64,000 bases of DNA. Source: Nocardioides dongkuii. GTDB lineage: Bacteria; Actinomycetota; Actinomycetes; Propionibacteriales; Nocardioidaceae. Both the position numbers and the translations under genes were made by a program. The notes below the pieces were generated by a model that saw only the letters and a list, made by a program, of their open reading frames with translations, made no database searches and was not told the origin of the DNA. Positions within the stretch are counted from its first letter, which is position 1, and each line of letters starts with the position of its first letter. The stretch lies in NCBI RefSeq assembly GCF_014127485.1, contig NZ_CP059903.1, forward strand, positions 2,666,001 to 2,730,000. The letters are read 5' to 3'. Positions 57,377 through 64,000 of this stretch are shown here, one piece after another.

Positions 57377-58528
57377 TCAGGACTCGGGGGCCTCGTCGAG
57401 CACCTCGAGCACCCGGGGCTTGTGCAGCACCGGCAGCAGGAAGGTCAGCCCGACGGTCACCGCGGTCGCCGCCGCCAGCGAGATCCAGATCGCCGGGCCG
57501 GCGTACAGGCTGGCGAGCACGGTGCCGAAGGCCACGAGCGCCGCCCAGAGCCACATGATCGCCACCGCGCGACGCTGGGAGTGGCCGATCTCCAGGAGCC
57601 GGTGGTGCAGGTGCTCCTTGTCCGGGGCGAACGGCGAGCGCCCGGCCCGGGTGCGGCGGACGACGGCCAGCACCAGGTCGAGCAGCGGCACCAGCAGGAT
57701 CGAGACGGGCAGCAGCAGCGGCAGCAGCGTGGGCAGCAGGCTCGCCTGGGCCCCGGCCCCGCCCTGGCTCAGCTGCGAGCCGGAGAACTGGCCGGTCAGC
57801 GTCACCGCGCTCGCGGAGAGCACCAGCCCGATCAGCATCGAGCCGCTGTCGCCCATGAACAGCCGCGCCGGGTGGAAGTTGTGCACCAGGAACCCCAGGC
57901 AGGCGCCGGCGAGGCACACGCTCAGCAGCGCTGCCGTGGTCGCCCGGTCGGCGCTGTTGAGCCGGGTCAGCTCGTAGGAGAAGACGAAGAACGCGATCGC
58001 CCCGATGCCGACCACGCCCGCGGCCAGGCCGTCCAGGCCGTCGACGAAGTTCACCGCGTTGACGGTCGCGACGACGACGAACCCGGTCAGCAGCGCCCCT
58101 TGGGCGGCGTCCAGCGAGAACTGCTGGCCGTCGGTCCAGGGGAAGAAGACGTACTGGATCTGGAAGCCGATGAGGAACGCCGCGGCCAGGACCTGGCCGC
58201 CGAGCTTGGTGAGCGCGTCGAGCTCGAAGAGGTCGTCGAGCACCCCCACCGCACAGATCAGCGCCCCGGCGATCAGCACCACGCCGGCGTCCCGGAACAC
58301 CAACGGGCCGCCGAGGGAGAGGAAGGGCAGCTCGCGCGCGACCAGGTACGCCGCCACCAGGCCGCCGAGCATCGCCAGCCCGCCGAGGTAGGGGATCGGC
58401 TCGTCGTGCACGTCGCGGTCGCGCACCCTCGCGACCGCGCCGGTGCGCAGCGCGATCTCGCGCGCGATCACCGTGAGCAGGTAGGTCACCACGGCGGCGA
58501 CGAGGAAGACCAGGACGTACTCGCGCAC
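57377..58528 (-). CDS. wecA: MraY/WecA-family glycosyl-1-phosphate transferase
   Basis: A 383-residue membrane enzyme with about eleven spans that attaches a sugar 1-phosphate (GlcNAc in WecA) to decaprenyl phosphate, the first step of arabinogalactan or teichoic-type polymers. Catalytic motifs: [30 protein letters not shown] and the His-containing DKEHLHHRL loop. GTG at 58528 is 5 bases after tsaC. It heads the gap before the atp operon, as in mycobacteria and streptomycetes. Confidence 0.93.
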   Translation of the reverse strand: MREYVLVFLVAAVVTYLLTVIAREIALRTGAVARVRDRDVHDEPIPYLGGLAMLGGLVAAYLVARELPFLSLGGPLVFRDAGVVLIAGALICAVGVLDDLFELDALTKLGGQVLAAAFLIGFQIQYVFFPWTDGQQFSLDAAQGALLTGFVVVATVNAVNFVDGLDGLAAGVVGIGAIAFFVFSYELTRLNSADRATTAALLSVCLAGACLGFLVHNFHPARLFMGDSGSMLIGLVLSASAVTLTGQFSGSQLSQGGAGAQASLLPTLLPLLLPVSILLVPLLDLVLAVVRRTRAGRSPFAPDKEHLHHRLLEIGHSQRRAVAIMWLWAALVAFGTVLASLYAGPAIWISLAAATAVTVGLTFLLPVLHKPRVLEVLDEAPES

Positions 58529-58533
58529 TCCGG

Positions 58534-59193
58534 CTAGCCCTCGTCCGTGAGCATCGCCCCGAGCGGCTCGAGCACGGCGTTCAGGGTCGCGAGGTCGAGG
58601 GCGCCGCGCCGCAGGACCCGGCCCTGGGTGCCGGTGCAGTCCACGATCGTGGAGGCCTCGCCCCCCGGGGACTCCCCCGCGTCGACGACGACCGCGACCG
58701 CCTCGCCGAGCATCTCCTCGGCCTGGTCGGCGTCGGTGGCGGCGGGCATGCCGGTGCGGTTGGCCGAGCTGACGGCGAGCGGGCCGGTGCGCTCGAGGAC
58801 CTCCAGCGCCACCGGGTGGTCGGGCATCCGGACGGCGACGGTGCCGCGGGTGTCGCCGAGGTCCCACTGCAGGGAGGTCTGCTGGTGGCACACCAGCGTC
58901 AGGGGCCCCGGCCAGAACTCCTCCACCAGCGCCCGGGCGTAGTCCGGGACCCGCGTCGCCAGCGCGTCGAGCGTCGTCGCCGAGCTGACCAGCACGGGCG
59001 GGGGCATCTCGCGGCCCCGGCCCTTCGCGGTGAGCAGCGCGCGGACCGCGGCGGGGTCGAAGGCGTCGGCCCCCACGCCGTACACGGTGTCGGTGGGGAG
59101 CACCACGAGCTCGCCGCGCTGGACGGCCAGGCTGGCGGCCTCGACCGCGGCCTCCCGCTCGTCGTCGGAGGCGGTGGAGTAGCGCTCGGTCAC
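58534..59193 (-). CDS. tsaC: L-threonylcarbamoyladenylate synthase
   Basis: A 219-residue Sua5/YwlC/YrdC enzyme that makes the threonylcarbamoyl-AMP used for t6A37 tRNA modification. [36 protein letters not shown] and [14 protein letters not shown] are the hallmark segments. GTG start at 59193; 4 bases after the prmC stop. Confidence 0.95.
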   Translation of the reverse strand: MTERYSTASDDEREAAVEAASLAVQRGELVVLPTDTVYGVGADAFDPAAVRALLTAKGRGREMPPPVLVSSATTLDALATRVPDYARALVEEFWPGPLTLVCHQQTSLQWDLGDTRGTVAVRMPDHPVALEVLERTGPLAVSSANRTGMPAATDADQAEEMLGEAVAVVVDAGESPGGEASTIVDCTGTQGRVLRRGALDLATLNAVLEPLGAMLTDEG

Positions 59194-59197
59194 GGGA

Positions 59198-60049
59198 TCA
59201 TCGTGCCAGTCGCGCCGTCAGGAAGCGCGGGCGACCGGCCAGGTCGGGGTGGTCGCGCACGTCGCGCCAGCGTCCGGTGCCGCTGAAGACCGCCGGCGCC
59301 GACTCGCCCTGGAGGTCGGCGTGCTCGGCGCCCACCACTCCCCCGCCGCGCAGCAGCAGGGCCGCGCGCCGCTCCAGCACCCGCATCGCCTCGAGGCCGT
59401 CGTCGCCGGAGAACAGCGCCAGGTGGGGGTCGTGGTCGCGCGCCTCGGCCGCGACCGACTCCCACGCGTCCAGGGGGATGTACGGCGGGTTGCAGACGAC
59501 CACGTCGACGGTGCCGGCGAGGTCCTCGAACGCGTCCGCGAGGTCGCCGAGGCGCAGGTCGACGCCGGTGCCGGCGAGGTTGCGCTCGGCCCAGGCGTGC
59601 GCGGCGGGATCCAGCTCGACGGCGTGCACCCGCGCGCCGGGCACCTCGGTCGCCACCGCGCGGGCGATCGCCCCCGACCCGGTGCACAGGTCGACGACGA
59701 CGGCCTCGTCGTGCTCGCGGGCGCGGTCGACCGCCCACCCGGCGAGCAGCTCGGTCTCGGGCCGCGGCACGAACACGCCGGGACCCACCTGGAGCTCGGT
59801 GTGCCGGAAGTACGCCACCCCGGTGAGGTGCTGCAGCGGCTCGCGCTTCGCGCGGCGCGCGACCAGCGCGTCGTACTCCTCCACGGCGCTGGGGGCGACC
59901 TGCTCGACGAGGAAGAGCCGGGAGCGCTCGGTGCCCAGGACGTGGGCGAGCAGCGCGCCGGCGTCGTGCTCGGGGCTCGGGACCTCCGCCGCCCGGAGGC
60001 ACTCGACCGCCGAGCGGAGCAGGTCGCGGGCCGTGCGCCGCTCCCTCAC
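59198..60049 (-). CDS. prmC: Peptide chain release factor N5-glutamine methyltransferase
   Basis: A 283-residue methyltransferase that methylates the GGQ glutamine of release factors. An N-terminal helical domain (about 1-75) is followed by the SAM loop [16 protein letters not shown] and the catalytic [12 protein letters not shown] at 60049 overlaps the prfA stop (GTGA), so enzyme and substrate are co-translated. Confidence 0.95.
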   Translation of the reverse strand: MRERRTARDLLRSAVECLRAAEVPSPEHDAGALLAHVLGTERSRLFLVEQVAPSAVEEYDALVARRAKREPLQHLTGVAYFRHTELQVGPGVFVPRPETELLAGWAVDRAREHDEAVVVDLCTGSGAIARAVATEVPGARVHAVELDPAAHAWAERNLAGTGVDLRLGDLADAFEDLAGTVDVVVCNPPYIPLDAWESVAAEARDHDPHLALFSGDDGLEAMRVLERRAALLLRGGGVVGAEHADLQGESAPAVFSGTGRWRDVRDHPDLAGRPRFLTARLAR

Positions 60050-61119
60050 TGCTCGAGCGCCTCGAGGCGGGCCTCGAGGTCGGCCCGCACGCAGGACGCC
60101 AGCACCGGCTGGAGGTCGCCGTCCAGGACCTGGTCGAGGTTGTAGGCCTTGTAGCCGGTGCGGTGGTCGGAGATCCGGTTCTCGGCGAAGTTGTAGGTGC
60201 GGATCCGCTCGGACCGGTCGACGGTGCGGACCTGGCTGCGGCGTACGTCGCTCGCCTCGGCGTCGGCGGCCTCCTGGGCGGCGGCGAGCAGCCGGGCACG
60301 CAGGATGCGCATCGCCTGCTCCTTGTTCTGCAGCTGGCTCTTCTCGTTCTGGCAGCTGGCCACGATGCCGGTGGGGACGTGGGTGATCCGGACGGCCGAG
60401 TCGGTGGTGTTCACGCTCTGGCCGCCGGGCCCGCTGCTGCGGTAGACGTCGATGCGCAGGTCGTTGTCGTTGATCTCGACGTCGACCTGCTCGGCCTCGG
60501 GCAGCACCAGGACGCCGGCGGCGCTGGTGTGCACCCGGCCCTGCGACTCGGTGACCGGCACCCGCTGGACCCGGTGCACGCCGGCCTCGAACTTCAGCAG
60601 CGCGTACGGCGCCTCGCCGGGCTCGGACGCGCCGCGGGCCTTGACCGCCACCGTCACCGACTTGTAGCCGCCGAGGTCGGACTCGGTGGCGTCGAGCACC
60701 TCGGTGCGCCAGCCCCGCGACTCGGCGTACCGGGTGTACATGCGCAGCAGGTCGCCGGCGAACAGCGCCGACTCCTCGCCGCCCTCGCCGGACTTGACCT
60801 CGAGGATCGCGTCCTTGTCGTCGGTCGCCTCACGGGGAACGAGCAGGTGGCGCAGCCGCTCCTCGGCGACCGCGCGCTGCGCGAGCAGCGCCTCGACCTC
60901 CTGGGCGAAGGCCGGGTCCTCCCCCGCGAGCTCCTGGGCCGCACCCACCTCGTCGCCGAGGTGCAGCCACTCGCGCCAGGCGCCGATCACCGCGGAGAGC
61001 TGCGCGTACCGCTGGTTGAGTCGCTTGGCGAGCCGGGCGTCGGCGTGCGTCTCCGGCGCGCCCAGCTGGGCCTCCAGCGCGGCGTGCTCGGCGAGCATGC
61101 CCTCGACGGCCTCGAACAC
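60046..61119 (-). CDS. prfA: Peptide chain release factor 1
   Basis: A 357-residue RF1 that recognises UAA and UAG. The GGQ motif is at residues 232-234, the same place as in E. coli, in [15 protein letters not shown]. The codon-recognition region ([20 protein letters not shown] lies near it) and the N-terminal helical domain are complete. The GTG start at 61119 has GAGGAG upstream. Confidence 0.96.
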   Translation of the reverse strand: MFEAVEGMLAEHAALEAQLGAPETHADARLAKRLNQRYAQLSAVIGAWREWLHLGDEVGAAQELAGEDPAFAQEVEALLAQRAVAEERLRHLLVPREATDDKDAILEVKSGEGGEESALFAGDLLRMYTRYAESRGWRTEVLDATESDLGGYKSVTVAVKARGASEPGEAPYALLKFEAGVHRVQRVPVTESQGRVHTSAAGVLVLPEAEQVDVEINDNDLRIDVYRSSGPGGQSVNTTDSAVRITHVPTGIVASCQNEKSQLQNKEQAMRILRARLLAAAQEAADAEASDVRRSQVRTVDRSERIRTYNFAENRISDHRTGYKAYNLDQVLDGDLQPVLASCVRADLEARLEALEQ

Positions 61120-61162
61120 GGGGGCTCCTCTGGTCGTACGGCGAGACGGACAAATGACGAAC

Positions 61163-61192
61163 GCCGGTCCCCGCCCGTGGGCAGGAACCGGC
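61163..61192 (-). terminator. Probable terminator after rpmE
   Basis: On the minus strand GCCGGTTCCTGCCC pairs with GGGCGGGGACCGGC across a 2-3 base loop with two mismatches; a short T-containing tail (GTTCGTCATTTGTCC) follows. It lies 12 bases after the rpmE stop and before prfA. Confidence 0.55.
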
Positions 61193-61204
61193 GCTCGGGG
61201 ACAG

Positions 61205-61420
61205 CTACTTCTTGGCTGCCTTGGCGTAGCGGGCCTCGAACCGGGCGACGCGGCCGCCGGTGTCGAGGATCTTCTGCTTGCCGGTGTAGAACGGGTGGCA
61301 CTGCGAGCACACGTCGGCGTGGAGCTTGCCGGACGTCGCGGTGCTGCGGGTGACGAACGACGCGCCACAGGTGCAGGTCACCTGGGTGTCGACGTACGCG
61401 GGGTGGATGTCCTTCTTCAT
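61205..61420 (-). CDS. rpmE: Ribosomal protein L31
   Basis: A 71-residue L31 of the zinc-binding (C+) type: cysteines in CTCGASF and [11 protein letters not shown]. Length and KKDIHPAYV start are typical. ATG has AGGAC upstream. Zinc-dependent replacement by a C- paralogue is common in actinobacteria; no Zur box was seen in the upstream 120 bases. Confidence 0.97.
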   Translation of the reverse strand: MKKDIHPAYVDTQVTCTCGASFVTRSTATSGKLHADVCSQCHPFYTGKQKILDTGGRVARFEARYAKAAKK

Positions 61421-61540
61421 GTCCTTTGTCCTCTCAGTCGCCGGGTCGTCGCCGCGCGGTGCGGACGCCGTGAACCGGAACCAGCACTGCAGTGTGCCAC
61501 CTCTGGAAACACCGGGGTAATCGGCGGCATTCCCGGAGGT

Positions 61541-61912
61541 CTACTGGGACCGCGACAGCAGCGCCTCGACCCGCGAGGCGAGCTCACGGGGGCTGAACGG
61601 CTTGGTGATGTAGTCGTCGGCGCCGGAGTCGAAGCCGGTCTCGACGTCGGACTCCTGCGCCCGGGCGGTGAGCAGGATGACCGGCAGGTCGGCGAGGCTC
61701 GGGTCGGCCCGGATGACGCGGATGGCGTCGAGCCCGGAGACCCCCGGCATCATCACGTCGAGCACGGCCAGGTCGGGCCGCTCGGCCTGGCAGGCCTCGA
61801 TGGCCGCCTGGCCGTCCGAGACGGCCGTGATGTCGTGCCCGAGCGTCGAGAGCTTGAACTCCACGAGCTCGCGGATGTCGACGTCATCGTCCGCGACCAG
61901 GATCCGTGCCAC
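61541..61912 (-). CDS. Receiver-only response regulator
   Basis: A 123-residue CheY-like receiver with no output domain. Phospho-acceptor Asp52 (AVLDVMMPG), acidic pocket Asp8-Asp9, Thr in LLTARAQ and Lys in YITKPF are all present. It starts with GTG after a strong AGGAGG (61920-61925). It is inserted between rpmE and rho, where most actinobacteria have no such gene, and its kinase is not adjacent; the PAS kinase at 39110-40201 is a distant candidate. Confidence 0.93.
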   Translation of the reverse strand: MARILVADDDVDIRELVEFKLSTLGHDITAVSDGQAAIEACQAERPDLAVLDVMMPGVSGLDAIRVIRADPSLADLPVILLTARAQESDVETGFDSGADDYITKPFSPRELASRVEALLSRSQ

Positions 61913-62009
61913 CTATTTTCCTCCTGCCATGATCCCCGCGGGCAGCGCCCGCGATGGTCTTGCCGCAGCCTAGCCGCAAGCCGCCGTCGTCCGGTCCACA
62001 ACGCAACTC

Positions 62010-64000
<1,991 letters not shown>

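Noticed and set aside
61420..61541. A Zur box or riboswitch upstream of rpmE
   Set aside because: No palindrome of Zur type and no conserved riboswitch core could be seen in these 120 bases.

Overview
The window is 64 kb of about 72-73% GC DNA, densely coding, with many GTG starts and GTGA/ATGA overlaps. Gene content points to an actinobacterium: GlgE-type glucan synthesis, the NucS mismatch endonuclease, a DUF222-HNH (13E12-type) gene, a DUF2550 gene beside the ATP synthase, and a rho-rpmE-prfA-prmC-tsaC-wecA-atp block. I infer a Nocardioides-like member of the Propionibacteriales from style and gene content; no rRNA or other taxonomic marker is present.

Layout. 1-2.3 kb: an amide-sensor-like binding protein (cut by the window edge), a divergent MarR regulator, and an AraC-VOC pair. 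2.3-12.5 kb: the GlgE alpha-glucan pathway, with glgP divergent from a tightly coupled glgE-treS-mak-glgB operon, followed by a Nudix gene. 13-17.8 kb: an EamA exporter/LysR pair, a YbbN-like protein and a secreted phosphatase-like enzyme. 17.8-22 kb: meaB, thiolase, methylmalonyl-CoA epimerase and crotonyl-CoA carboxylase/reductase. 22-27.6 kb: a DivIVA-like coiled-coil protein, an AI-2E transporter, a sigma/anti-sigma-like pair, and an EamA/CGNR divergent pair. 27.6-30.3 kb: an accessory patch of short terminal-inverted-repeat elements on both sides of a DUF222-HNH gene. 30.3-38.9 kb: assorted enzymes, a duplicated 3-hydroxyacyl-CoA dehydrogenase, an AGCS symporter and nucS. 39.1-46.7 kb: a PAS histidine kinase, an iron-box-linked ferritin operon, ethylmalonyl-CoA mutase, a STAS protein and a cobalamin adenosyltransferase. 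48.9-64 kb: the ATP synthase operon (DUF2550 to atpI) and the wecA-tsaC-prmC-prfA-rpmE-rho block.

How it fits together. GlgE, TreS, maltokinase and GlgB form a complete route from trehalose/maltose to branched alpha-glucan, with GlgP as the degradative arm. Thiolase, hydroxyacyl-CoA dehydrogenase, Ccr, epimerase, Ecm, MeaB and the adenosyltransferase cover most of an ethylmalonyl-CoA pathway, although they lie at four separate loci. Four of these transcription units (thiolase-meaB, ccr, the duplicated dehydrogenase, ecm) carry the same palindrome, TTACC-N4-GGTAA or a close variant, just upstream of the start codon. This looks like an undescribed regulon whose regulator lies outside the window, and it is the strongest novel signal here.

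Other notable signals are a DtxR/IdeR-type iron box before a Cys4 mini-protein-ferritin operon, paired short inverted-repeat elements around a DUF4240 gene, overlapping divergent leaderless promoters between an EamA exporter and a CGNR regulator, and an expanded disordered repeat insert in Rho. The only gene-free stretch above 300 bases is 27614-28411, which is filled by the repeat array.
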